From Lysobacterales bacterium (GTDB lineage: Bacteria; Pseudomonadota; Gammaproteobacteria; Xanthomonadales; Xanthomonadaceae), in contig JAFLEB010000011.1 of the NCBI GenBank assembly GCA_017302075.1, forward strand, positions 1-36,429: a stretch of 36,429 nt of DNA, read 5' to 3'. Made by a program: the position numbers and the translations under genes. Shown here piece by piece: positions 18,347 through 26,763 of the stretch. The notes beneath the pieces were generated by a model that was not told the DNA's origin, did not search any database, and saw only the letters and a list, made by a program, of their open reading frames with translations. The number at the start of each line of letters is the position of its first letter. Positions within the stretch are counted from its first letter, which is position 1.

Positions 18347-19765
18347 TCAGTCCTGCGTTGCGACCGGGAACAGCTTGATCACGGTCGAGTCGGCCGGCAG
18401 GTCCGAGAACACCGCGATGTTGCGGCCGTTCTTGATCATCTGCCAGAAGGGATGCGTGGTATCGACGAGGAAGTACGTGGTGTTTGGGCTCTTCTGCGGG
18501 AGCTCCTCGGGCGGCACCGGCAGCAAGTCGATCTTCAGGCCGAACAGCGCCGCCGAAAGCAGGCGCGGCATCTCGTCCATCGAGGCGATCTTGCCGGTGC
18601 GCGAGAGCCTGGCGAACAGGTCGGCGCCCTTCTGCTCGGACTCGAAGGCGAGGTAGAAGCGGGTCTTGTCGTTCTCGAACAGGTTGGCCGGCAGGTCCGC
18701 GCGGTAGAAGCGCCCGTCGTAGGCCAGGGTGATGCCGACCTCGGCGCCGACGGTGAGCGCCTTGATCAGCGCCTCGGCGCGATCGAAGCCGATCCGGAAG
18801 CAGCGGCGCAGGTCCTCGTGGTCGTAGTCCGGCAGCTCGGTCTCGCGCGGCCGTGCTGCGAGTTCGCCGAAATAGCCGATGTCCTCCGAGAACACCGAGA
18901 ATTCCGCGACCAGGCGGCGCAGGTCCTGGTACATCGCGTACGCGCCCACGGTGCCCAGCCGCGCATGTTCCTGGAACAGCGGGATGTGACGGGCGAAGGT
19001 CTGCATCATCAGCACCCGCATCACTTCCTGCGCGCTGGTGGAGGCGGCGCGGATGCCGCGCTGGCGCTTCACCGAGGCGAAGTCCTGCCCGCGCGAGACC
19101 AGCAGGTCGCGCAGCGCGCGGGTCCAGCGCGCGAGGTTGTGCGAGGCCGAGATCGCGGTGGTGGGCGGGATGTAGTCCGCCGACAGCTTGAACTTGCCCG
19201 GCCCCGCCGGGACCAGCTCGGCGAACTTGTAGCTGTCCGAGCCGCGCACGATGGCCTCGGCGTTCTCGTCCAGGCCGGTGACGATGTTGGCCTGGTGGAG
19301 CAGGAAATCCACCTCGGCCTCCGGCGCCTGCGGATCGTAGGGATCGCCCAGGCTGTCGCTGGCCAGCGCGTGGCGCGACGCGAGGCGGCCGGATTCGCGG
19401 GTGGCCAGCCCCTGCAGGGCGCGTTCGCGGTTGAACACCAGCCAGACGGGGATGGGGTCGCTGCTGGAGACCGGCAGGTCGGCGATGTTCCGCTGCGGTA
19501 CCCGGGCATTGCCGGGCGCGGTGTCCAGGGTGCCGCCGAGCAGCCGCTCGCCATCGCGCGTCACGAGGGCGAAGCGCTCGACGTCGACCACGCCGCTGGC
19601 CAGCGCGTCCTCGCGAACCCGCAGCATCTCGAACCCCCACGGAAACGGCGTCAGCCGCAGGTGCAGCGCATGCCGCCCGGCCTGCTGCCACAAGTCCTGC
19701 GCCTGCAGGTGCTGCGGGCTCAGGAATGCGCCCTGCCCCCAATGGACTTGTCGTTCTCCGCTCAT
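18347..19765 (-). CDS. tssK: T6SS baseplate-membrane adaptor TssK
   Basis: 472 aa, slightly longer than usual (about 445). TssK trimers link the TssE/F/G wedges to TssL/TssM; the N-terminal shoulder is related to phage receptor-binding proteins. The signature WGQGAFLSPQHLQAQD (9-24) corresponds to the family's W..G.FL.PQHFQ. The C-terminal portion ends with YFLVDTTHPFWQMIKNGRNI, also typical. The start was chosen at the ATG preceded by AGGAGG; a longer open frame upstream has no family similarity. It lies 58 bp after the traB/gumN-like gene and four bases before tssL. Confidence 0.94.
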   Translation of the reverse strand: MSGERQVHWGQGAFLSPQHLQAQDLWQQAGRHALHLRLTPFPWGFEMLRVREDALASGVVDVERFALVTRDGERLLGGTLDTAPGNARVPQRNIADLPVSSSDPIPVWLVFNRERALQGLATRESGRLASRHALASDSLGDPYDPQAPEAEVDFLLHQANIVTGLDENAEAIVRGSDSYKFAELVPAGPGKFKLSADYIPPTTAISASHNLARWTRALRDLLVSRGQDFASVKRQRGIRAASTSAQEVMRVLMMQTFARHIPLFQEHARLGTVGAYAMYQDLRRLVAEFSVFSEDIGYFGELAARPRETELPDYDHEDLRRCFRIGFDRAEALIKALTVGAEVGITLAYDGRFYRADLPANLFENDKTRFYLAFESEQKGADLFARLSRTGKIASMDEMPRLLSAALFGLKIDLLPVPPEELPQKSPNTTYFLVDTTHPFWQMIKNGRNIAVFSDLPADSTVIKLFPVATQD

Positions 19766-19823
19766 CCCGGGTGTCCTCCTTGCCATCCATCGCGCGCGCG
19801 GCGCGTCATCGTCGTGGGCGCGT

Positions 19824-20927
19824 TCACAGCGGCATCGCCTCCACCCGGTAGCCATTTCGCCGGAGTGCCGCGAGCAGCCCGTCGGGCCCGACCAGGTGCA
19901 CCGCGCCCACCGCGACGAAGCTGGGGCCGTCCTGGAACAGGCTCTGCAACTGGCCCAGCCAGCGCGCATTGCGGTCTTCGAGCAGGCAGCGCCGCGCACG
20001 TTGCTCGACACTGCGCGCCTGCTCGCCCAAGCCTTCCATGCGGTCGATGTCGGCCAGCCAGGGCTCGAGCGTGCGCGCGCGGTAGTAGGCCATCGCCTGC
20101 GCGGACTCCACCCGCAGCACCCACGACGCACGCAGCCGGTCGACGAGGACCGGTGCATGCTCCTGGGCAGGCACGCAATCGAGCGCCTGCAGTTGCTGCT
20201 CCAGCGTCTCCAGGTGCATCAGCCGCTTGCCGGCGGCCGCGGCCATCCGCTGCAGCCGCGCATCCATCGTCGCGTCGCCGCCGGACTCGCCGCGCGCCTC
20301 GAGCAGGGCGAGGACTGCCCACGGCTTCATGCGCTCGAGGTCCTGCGCGCGCACCGTCGGGAGCAGCGCCCGCGCCCGCTCGAATTCCGCCGTGCCGACC
20401 ATCGCCGACAAGGGTTGCTCGACCGGCAACCAGCGATAGCCGTCGTAGGCCGACTGCCATGGCGCGTCGAGGTCGGCCTCGTTGACGAAGGTCTCGGTTT
20501 CGCCCAACAGGCGCTCGAGCGCGGCGTAGTCGATGCCCTGCTCTTCCGGCGTGCCGAAGTGGATGGTGCCGAGCAGGTAGCTGGCGGCCGGTGTCGGCAC
20601 CGGCGAAGGCGCGACGTCGCCAGCGAGGCTTTCCGCCGGCACCGACGCGGGCACCGGCGGCACCACCTTGAACAACACGCCGCGCAACAGCGGCGCGTGC
20701 AGCGAAGGAGCCACGGGCGGAGGTTGCGGGATCGCCGGCACCACATCGTCCTGGCGCACGACATCCGTCGCGGGCGCTTGCCGGGGTACCTGCGCGGCGG
20801 CGGCGTCGGTCGCGGCCTGCGCGCTCACCCCGCGGTTCTGCGCGATCGCCGGCGCGTGCCCGAGCCACGCCGCCAGCACCAGGCAAGCGGGGACGCGAAG
20901 AACACGCGAGGACGCGGACTGGCGCAT
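19824..20927 (-). CDS. Exported TraB/GumN-family protein (putative protease-like)
   Basis: 367 aa with a signal peptide (about 1-30, ending PAIAQ) and a Pro/Ala-rich linker to about residue 113. The TraB/GumN domain follows: first GxxH motif SYLLGTIHFGTPEEQ (His123), acidic motif VNEAD (Glu150), and the second GxxH motif VAVGAVHLVGPDG (His344) near the end. Eukaryotic Tiki relatives are metal-dependent proteases; bacterial members are named from the Xanthomonas gumN locus and their role is unsettled. The start is the ATG that gives the signal peptide; an ATG 23 codons upstream only adds a basic tail. It leads the tssK-L-M-A unit, so it is probably co-expressed with the T6SS and works in the periplasm. 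Confidence 0.85.
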   Translation of the reverse strand: MRQSASSRVLRVPACLVLAAWLGHAPAIAQNRGVSAQAATDAAAAQVPRQAPATDVVRQDDVVPAIPQPPPVAPSLHAPLLRGVLFKVVPPVPASVPAESLAGDVAPSPVPTPAASYLLGTIHFGTPEEQGIDYAALERLLGETETFVNEADLDAPWQSAYDGYRWLPVEQPLSAMVGTAEFERARALLPTVRAQDLERMKPWAVLALLEARGESGGDATMDARLQRMAAAAGKRLMHLETLEQQLQALDCVPAQEHAPVLVDRLRASWVLRVESAQAMAYYRARTLEPWLADIDRMEGLGEQARSVEQRARRCLLEDRNARWLGQLQSLFQDGPSFVAVGAVHLVGPDGLLAALRRNGYRVEAMPL

Positions 20928-20966
20928 CGGGGTCCGTGGATGGCGCCGGTTGGCGCGATGCCCGGC

Positions 20967-21003
20967 ATTCTTCGGCGCGCGCCGCGGCGCAACCATATGC
21001 CGT
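20967..21003 (-). promoter_or_regulatory. Putative promoter of the traB/gumN-tssKLMA unit
   Basis: Read on the minus strand: CTACGGCATATGGTTGCGCC, then AAGAAT (complement of 20967-20972) as a -10 candidate. Transcription would begin about 35 bp before the start codon at 20927. The GGCATATG half-palindrome and TTGCGCCGCGG match the tssB leader. Confidence 0.35.
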
Positions 21004-21131
21004 AGGAGCTATGTCGTTGGAAGGGCGATGTCGTATTGCTGGCCGACTCGCGCGCGGAATATCGTGATCCAAGGCGAGCACGACGTGATCGCCACTCGCG
21101 CATCCTGGGGACATCGCATGAAGGGGCCGCA

Positions 21132-21809
21132 ATGAAGGTGCTCATCGCGGACGACCACCGCCTGATCATCGAAGGCGTGAAGATCAAGCTGGCGGAGCTG
21201 GATCCGGGCATCGAGACCGTGGTCGCGATGAACCTCGACGAGCTGGATCGTTCGGTAGCGGCGCATGCCGACACGCTCGACCTCGCCCTCGTCGACATCA
21301 CCATGCCCGGCACCCAGGGCCACCAGCACGTCGCGCGCCTGCGCGAACAGGCGCCGGCGCTGCCGGTCATCGTGCTGTCCGGATCCGAGGATGTCGAACT
21401 CATGCGCGCGCTGATGGACCTGGGCGTGCTCGGCTTCATCCCGAAGGCCTACTCGCCGGAAGTGATGCTGTCGGCGATCCGCCTGGTGCTCGCTGGCGGC
21501 ATCTACATCCCGCCGCTGCTGCTGGCGAACGCGCAGGCGCAGGGCTGGCAGCCGGCAGCCACGCCAGCACCGCCGCCGCCCGTCGCCGATCCGGCGCGCT
21601 CGGTGGATGGCCTGCGCAAGCTGCTGACCGAGCGCCAGATCGACGTGATGCGACTGTTGTCGCAGGGCAAGCCGAACAAGTTGATCGCGCGCGAGCTCGG
21701 GATCAGCGAAGGCACCGTCAAGATCCACCTGGCCGCGATCTTCCGCGCCCTGAACGTGCGCAACCGGGTCGAGGCGGTGGTCGCCTCGCGCAAGCTGCAG
21801 GACCTGTGA
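21132..21809 (+). CDS. NarL/FixJ-type response regulator (REC + LuxR HTH)
   Basis: 225 aa. The receiver domain (about 1-122) has Asp7/Asp8, phospho-acceptor Asp55 in LALVDITMPG, Ser83 and Lys105. A Pro/Ala linker (about 139-160) leads to a LuxR-type helix-turn-helix (about 165-222, LTERQIDVMRLLSQGKPNK and ISEGTVKIHL). The start ATG follows AAGGGG by five bases. No kinase adjoins it; candidates in the window are the hybrid kinase at 5787 and the partial kinase at 35604. Sitting between the two divergent T6SS blocks and 117 bp before mltA, it is the likeliest local regulator of the secretion genes. Confidence 0.92.
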   Translation: MKVLIADDHRLIIEGVKIKLAELDPGIETVVAMNLDELDRSVAAHADTLDLALVDITMPGTQGHQHVARLREQAPALPVIVLSGSEDVELMRALMDLGVLGFIPKAYSPEVMLSAIRLVLAGGIYIPPLLLANAQAQGWQPAATPAPPPPVADPARSVDGLRKLLTERQIDVMRLLSQGKPNKLIARELGISEGTVKIHLAAIFRALNVRNRVEAVVASRKLQDL

Positions 21810-21926
21810 GCCCGCGTCCTGCCGCGCGCAGGCCATAGTGCGTACGCGGTATTGTCCGCGCCGCGCGCCGGGCGCAGCCTCTCGCCGACATGCACGGCCG
21901 GACCGCGGCCGTCGAGGCACAGGCCC

Positions 21927-23714
21927 ATGCAACCGCATCCCACCACGACCTTCGCCGCGCGCATCCGCACGCCGCTGCTCGCGCTGGCCATCGCAGCATG
22001 CAGCGTGGCCGCCGCGCAAAGCGCGCCGGAAGCGCCCACCAACCCCGACCTCGGGCCCGCCTTCGCCACCCGCAACGCCGCCTACGTCCCGGTGTTGTTC
22101 GACGAGATCCCCGGCTGGCAGGACGAGAGCTTCGAGGAAACCCATGCGAGCTTCGCCTCGAACTGCAAGGCGATGAAGCGTCGCGCCGCGTGGGCGCCGA
22201 TCTGCAGCAAGTTCGCGCGCCTGCCGCGCAACGACCAGGCCCTGCGCCAGTTCATCCACGACGAGTTCTACGCCTACCAGATGCTGACCCCGACCCGCGC
22301 CGCGACCGGCAAGCTCACCGGCTACTTCGAGCCGCTGATCGCCGGTTCGCTGCAGCGCCAGGGCGCCTATCGCTACCCGGTGTACGGCATCCCGCGCGAC
22401 ATGTATCTGGTGGACTCGCGCACCGTGGCCGGCCTCGCCACGCGCTGGCTGAAGCCTGCGCAGGGCCGCCTGGTCGGCGCGGACGCCGGCGAGGCCGGCG
22501 CCCGGCAGTACCGCATCGACCTCGGGGGCGCCGCGCCCGGCACCCGCGACAAGCGCTACCGCGTGCGCATCGCCGGCGACGCGATCCGTCCCTACTACAC
22601 CCGCAAGGACATCGACGCCACCGGCCTGGATGCGCCGGTGCTCGCGTGGGTGGCCGATCCGTTCAAGCTGTATTCGATGCAGATCCAGGGCTCCGGCAAG
22701 ATCCAGCTGAAGGATGGCGGCCTGATCCGGCTGGCCTATGCCGAGCAGAACGGCCATCCGTTCCTGCCCAACGCGACCCGCGGCGACGCCGACACCATGC
22801 TGCTGGCGATCAAGGCGCGTGCATTGATGGAGCCGGAGGACGTGGCGGTTCCCGGCGGCACGCGCAGCGTCGGCGCCACCCGTGGCGCGCGCAAGGATGC
22901 CGCGGACGACGAGGTCGCGCGGATCGTCGCCGCCCTGTCCGGTGGCGGTTCCGCGAGCGCCACCAGCCGTCCGCAGGCGAAGCCGGCGACCGCCAAGCGG
23001 CCGACCAAGCGGCCGCAGCGCCCGGCTGCAGTCGCCACGGTGGACCAGGCGCCGATGCAGGTGGAATCCGCCGACGTCGAGGCGATGATCCAGCTGCTCA
23101 TGCAGGCCCCGGTCGCCGACGAGTCGTACTCGGCACCCGTGGAAGACACGGTGGTTGCGACGACCCCCACTCCCTCGCCATCGGGATCGAGCGGCGGCGC
23201 GCGGATGGACATGTCCGAGTACGAAGGCGTCGCCGGCGGCAAGCCGGCCGGACAGGCGGTCGGGGCCGGCACGGCGGTGCCCGCCACCGGGATCTTCGAT
23301 CCGAGCTACGTGTTCTTCCGTCGCATCGGCGACGGGCCGGAAGGCCCGATCGGGGCGCTCGGTGTCCCGCTGAGCGCCGGACGCTCGATGGCGGTCGACC
23401 CGCGCGCCACCCCCTTGGGCGCCCCGGTCTTCATCGACGGCGTGCAACCCGGCGGCAAAGGCCCGATGCGTCGCCTGGTGTTCGCGCAGGACACCGGCGG
23501 CGCGATCCGCGGCAGCATCCGCGGCGACTTCTTCTGGGGCTTCGGCGACAAGGCCGGGCGCATGGCGCTGCAGACCAACCAGCCGGTGCGGATGTGGCTG
23601 TTGCTGCCCAAGGCGGTGGCCGGCAGCGCCGCCGCCAGCGGGATCAAGACCCGCGGCAGCGCGGAACTGCGCGATTGCGCGGTGCCCGACGAGGAATTCT
23701 GCGTCGAGGAGTGA
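21927..23714 (+). CDS. mltA: MltA-like lytic transglycosylase with long internal linker
   Basis: 595 aa, against about 365-400 for ordinary MltA. A signal peptide (about 1-31) has no clear lipobox. The MltA barrel half is at about 100-290 (KLTGYFEPLIAGS; MQIQGSGKIQL; LIRLAYAEQNGHPF). The 3D-type half is at about 458-565 (PSYVFFRR, GALGVPLSAGRSMAVDPR). The presumed catalytic aspartate is in AQDTGGAIRGSIRGDFF (Asp522). Between them about 160 Ala/Pro/Ser/Lys-rich residues (about 300-457) replace the family's short helical segment. It cleaves peptidoglycan to the 1,6-anhydro product. Between the regulator and tssF, it may open the wall for TssM/TssL assembly, which is inference. The start was chosen for the signal peptide; an upstream ATG at 21852 is unlikely. 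Confidence 0.87.
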   Translation: MQPHPTTTFAARIRTPLLALAIAACSVAAAQSAPEAPTNPDLGPAFATRNAAYVPVLFDEIPGWQDESFEETHASFASNCKAMKRRAAWAPICSKFARLPRNDQALRQFIHDEFYAYQMLTPTRAATGKLTGYFEPLIAGSLQRQGAYRYPVYGIPRDMYLVDSRTVAGLATRWLKPAQGRLVGADAGEAGARQYRIDLGGAAPGTRDKRYRVRIAGDAIRPYYTRKDIDATGLDAPVLAWVADPFKLYSMQIQGSGKIQLKDGGLIRLAYAEQNGHPFLPNATRGDADTMLLAIKARALMEPEDVAVPGGTRSVGATRGARKDAADDEVARIVAALSGGGSASATSRPQAKPATAKRPTKRPQRPAAVATVDQAPMQVESADVEAMIQLLMQAPVADESYSAPVEDTVVATTPTPSPSGSSGGARMDMSEYEGVAGGKPAGQAVGAGTAVPATGIFDPSYVFFRRIGDGPEGPIGALGVPLSAGRSMAVDPRATPLGAPVFIDGVQPGGKGPMRRLVFAQDTGGAIRGSIRGDFFWGFGDKAGRMALQTNQPVRMWLLLPKAVAGSAAASGIKTRGSAELRDCAVPDEEFCVEE

Positions 23715-23736
23715 CGTGCGGACCCGACCGCCGGAG

Positions 23737-23785
23737 GGCATAGGCCTTCCGGCGAATGGCCGCGCCTCGGGGCGCTCCCTAGCCT
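23737..23785 (+). promoter_or_regulatory. Putative promoter and operator of tssF
   Basis: Near-palindrome GGCATAGGCC (23737-23746), then CTTCCGGCGAATGGCCGCGCC (in two adjoining pieces, 23745-23766), then TAGCCT (23780-23785) as a -10 candidate, 55 bp before the tssF ATG. The middle block closely matches the one before vgrG at 29466-29486. Confidence 0.4.
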
Positions 23786-23839
23786 GTGTCGACGCCTGCC
23801 GCGCGCTTCGCGGCAGCCGGACCATGCCGCGGGGACGCC

Positions 23840-25675
23840 ATGCTCGACGAGCTGCTGCCGTACTACGAGAACGAACTGACCTACCTGCGGCGGTTGTCGA
23901 AGGAGTTCGCGGCCAAGTACCCGAAGATCGCCTCGCGCCTGCAGATGGACGGCGAGGTCTGCGAGGACCCGCACGTCGAGCGGATGATCGAATCGTTCGC
24001 GTTCCTCACTTCGCGCATCCACAAGAAGCTCGACGACGAGTTCCCGCAGATCACCGAGGCGATGCTGTCGGTGCTCTACCCGCACTTCCTGCGGCCTGTG
24101 CCGTCGATGTCGATCGCCCAGCTGGAACTCGCGCCCGGCGCCGAGATCACCACGGCGCAGGAACTCCCGCGCCACAGCATGCTGCTGACCCGGCCAGTGC
24201 AAGGCTTGCCGGTGCGCTACCGCACCGGCTACCCGGTCGAGGTCTGGCCGATCCGGATCGCCGACGCCCGGCTGGAGGCCGCCGAGCGGTCCGCGTTCGC
24301 GGTGACCCAGGACGACACCGTGGCGACTGTCCGCCTGCGCATCGAGGCGACCGGGCAACTCCCGCTGTCGAAGCTGCCGATCCGCCGGCTGCGCCTGTAC
24401 CTGGATGGCGAAAGCCCGCTGGTGCACGCCCTGCACGAGTTGCTGCTCAATGCCACCACCGGCATCACCCTGCGCGCGCCGGACGACCTGCCGCAGGTGC
24501 CGCCGGTGCGCCTGCCCGCGCATGCGCTGAAGCCGGTCGGCTTCGAGGACGAGGACGCCCTGCTCGACTACGACCCGCGATCGTTTCTCGGCTACCGGCT
24601 GTTGCAGGAATACTTCGTGCTGCCGGAGAAATTCCTGTTCGTCGACCTCGAGGGCCTGGACACCAGCCGCTTCGAACGCGGCATGGAAATCGCCATCGAA
24701 CTTGGCAGCGTCGGCCGGCCCGAACGCCTGCAGCGGCTGGAGCAGGCGGTCTCGGCGGACAGTTTCCGCCTCTTCTGCACGCCGATCGTGAACCTGTTCA
24801 AGCAGCAGGGCGAGCCGATCCGGGTCAGCCAGGAGAGGCACGAGTACCAGGTCGTGCCCGACGTGCGCCGGCCGCTGGGGCTGGAGGTCTACTCGGTCGA
24901 CTGGGTGCGCAAGTCCACCCGCGGCCCGGCCGGCAGCGAGGTGGTGGAGTTCCATCCCGCCTATTCGGTCCGCCATGGCCTGCACGACGATGGCGGCGGC
25001 CACTACTGGTACCTGCAACGCAGGCCTTCGCCGCTGCCGAACGACGACGGCGCCGACGTGATGATCAGCCTGGTCGACCGCGACATGAACCCGCGCGCGC
25101 CCAGCGTCGACACCCTGTCGGTCAGCCTGACCTGCACCAACCGCGACCTGCCCTCCGCACTGCCCTTCGGCGGCGACGACAGCCGGTTGCAGCCCGAACA
25201 GGGCGGCGTGCTCGCCAGCGCGCGCCTGCTCAAGAAGCCGAGCGCGACCTGGCGCGCACCGATGCGGCTGGCCAACCAGTGGCGGCTGATCTCGCATCTC
25301 TCGCTCAACCACCTGTCGATCGTCGATGGCGGGCGCGAGGCCCTGCTGGAGATCCTCAGCCTCTACAACTTCGCCGACTCGGCCACGGTCCGCAAGCAGA
25401 TCGCCGGCATCACCGGCGTCGCCGGCCATCCGTCTGTCACCCGCGTCGGCCGCGCACCACGCCAGGCGTTCGTGCGCGGGACCGAGGTGGAACTGTCGTT
25501 CGACGAGAACCAGTACGTCGGCGCCGGCGTCTATCTCATGGCCTGCGTGCTGGACCGCTTCTTCGGCCTGTATTGCACCGCCAATTCGTATACCCGGCTC
25601 AGCGTGCGCACGCTCCAGCGCGAAGGTTGGATGGTGCGGTTCCCGCCGCGCAGCGGGACCCTGCCGCTCGCATGA
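23840..25675 (+). CDS. tssF: T6SS baseplate protein TssF
   Basis: 611 aa, normal length. TssF is the gp6-like wedge protein; two copies with one TssG form the baseplate core. Family blocks are clear at the N-terminus: LLPYYENELTYLRRLSKEFA (5-24), DPHVERMIESFAFL, DDEFPQITEAMLSVLYPHF. Further in are EYQVVPDVRR and WRLISHLSLNHLSI. The start gives MLDELLPYYENEL, the usual TssF beginning, after a weak GGGGA. Its stop overlaps the tssG start (ATGA at 25672-25675). Confidence 0.95.
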   Translation: MLDELLPYYENELTYLRRLSKEFAAKYPKIASRLQMDGEVCEDPHVERMIESFAFLTSRIHKKLDDEFPQITEAMLSVLYPHFLRPVPSMSIAQLELAPGAEITTAQELPRHSMLLTRPVQGLPVRYRTGYPVEVWPIRIADARLEAAERSAFAVTQDDTVATVRLRIEATGQLPLSKLPIRRLRLYLDGESPLVHALHELLLNATTGITLRAPDDLPQVPPVRLPAHALKPVGFEDEDALLDYDPRSFLGYRLLQEYFVLPEKFLFVDLEGLDTSRFERGMEIAIELGSVGRPERLQRLEQAVSADSFRLFCTPIVNLFKQQGEPIRVSQERHEYQVVPDVRRPLGLEVYSVDWVRKSTRGPAGSEVVEFHPAYSVRHGLHDDGGGHYWYLQRRPSPLPNDDGADVMISLVDRDMNPRAPSVDTLSVSLTCTNRDLPSALPFGGDDSRLQPEQGGVLASARLLKKPSATWRAPMRLANQWRLISHLSLNHLSIVDGGREALLEILSLYNFADSATVRKQIAGITGVAGHPSVTRVGRAPRQAFVRGTEVELSFDENQYVGAGVYLMACVLDRFFGLYCTANSYTRLSVRTLQREGWMVRFPPRSGTLPLA

Positions 25676-26763
25676 ACGAGGCCGACGCCGACGCCGCGCT
25701 CACCATGCGGGTGCCACCGGGCGACCCGATGCGGTCTGCGCTGGAACGCCTGCTGGCGGAGCCCGGCCGCTTCGGCTTCTTCCAGGCGGTGCGGCTGCTG
25801 TACAGCGCGCACGGCTTCGACGGCCGCGGCACCGGCGCCCGGCCCGGGCCCTTGCGCTTCACCGTCCCCGCGTCGCTGGCGTTCCCCCCCTCCGAACTCG
25901 ACACCGTGGCGGAGTCCGGCACGACCACCCAGGTCGGCGTCAACTTCATGGGCCTGACCGGCCCCTCCGGCGTATTGCCGCGCATCTACACCGAACAATT
26001 GATCGCCCGCCAGGTCCAGCAGCGCGACCGCAGCGCGCAGGACTTCTTCGACCTGTTCAACCATCGCCTGGTCGCACTGTTCTGGCTCGCTTGGGCCAAG
26101 CATCGTCCCGAGATCGGACGCCAGTTCGGCTTCCACAACTCGGTGCTGCGCTACCTCGAGTTCCTGGTCGGGATGGGCACGCCCGCGCTGCAGGCGCGGA
26201 TGCACCCGGGCAAGCGCGGTGCGCAGGGCAAGCCGCTGCCGGGCGCGGCGATGACCTACTTCGCCGGCTTGATCGCGCAACGGCCGCATGGCGAACGCGC
26301 GATCGCGCAGGTGGTGTCGGCCGTGGTCGGTGCACCGGTGCAGGCGACCGGTTGCCTCGGCACCTGGCAGCCGATCGCCGGCGATGCGCGCACGCGGCTG
26401 GGGCGCGCGAACCACGCGCTGGGCGAAGGCTGCGTGCTGGGCCGGCGCTACTGGGACCGGCAGACGACCCTGCGCCTGACCATCGGGCCGATCGACCGCG
26501 AGCGGTTCAACGCCCTGCTGCCCCGCGGCAACCGACTGGGCGACACGGTCGAGCTCAGCCGCTTCCTGACCGGGCTGGCGCTGGACCTGCGCGTGCGGCT
26601 CTCCCTGCGCGCGGACCAGGTGCCGCCGCTGCGGCTGGGCGCGCGCGATGGCGACCGCCCGCAACTGGGCTGGAACACCTGGCTGGGCGGGCGCCGCGAC
26701 CCGCGCCCGGCGAACGACTGCGAATTCCACTTTTCCGCAATGGGAGGCCAATCATGGCACTGA
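25672..26763 (+). CDS. tssG: T6SS baseplate protein TssG
   Basis: 363 aa. TssG is the gp7-like baseplate partner of TssF. Recognisable blocks: FGFFQAVRLLYSAH (34-47), VPASLAFPPSELD (67-79), NFMGLTGPSGVLP, and the later GCVLGRRYWDRQTTLRL and NRLGDTVELSRFLTGL. The ATG overlaps the tssF stop by four bases, and its own stop overlaps the tssH start by ten bases, so translation of tssF-tssG-tssH is probably coupled. A C7 run (25884-25890) encodes Phe-Pro-Pro in the conserved block. Confidence 0.94.
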   Translation: MNEADADAALTMRVPPGDPMRSALERLLAEPGRFGFFQAVRLLYSAHGFDGRGTGARPGPLRFTVPASLAFPPSELDTVAESGTTTQVGVNFMGLTGPSGVLPRIYTEQLIARQVQQRDRSAQDFFDLFNHRLVALFWLAWAKHRPEIGRQFGFHNSVLRYLEFLVGMGTPALQARMHPGKRGAQGKPLPGAAMTYFAGLIAQRPHGERAIAQVVSAVVGAPVQATGCLGTWQPIAGDARTRLGRANHALGEGCVLGRRYWDRQTTLRLTIGPIDRERFNALLPRGNRLGDTVELSRFLTGLALDLRVRLSLRADQVPPLRLGARDGDRPQLGWNTWLGGRRDPRPANDCEFHFSAMGGQSWH

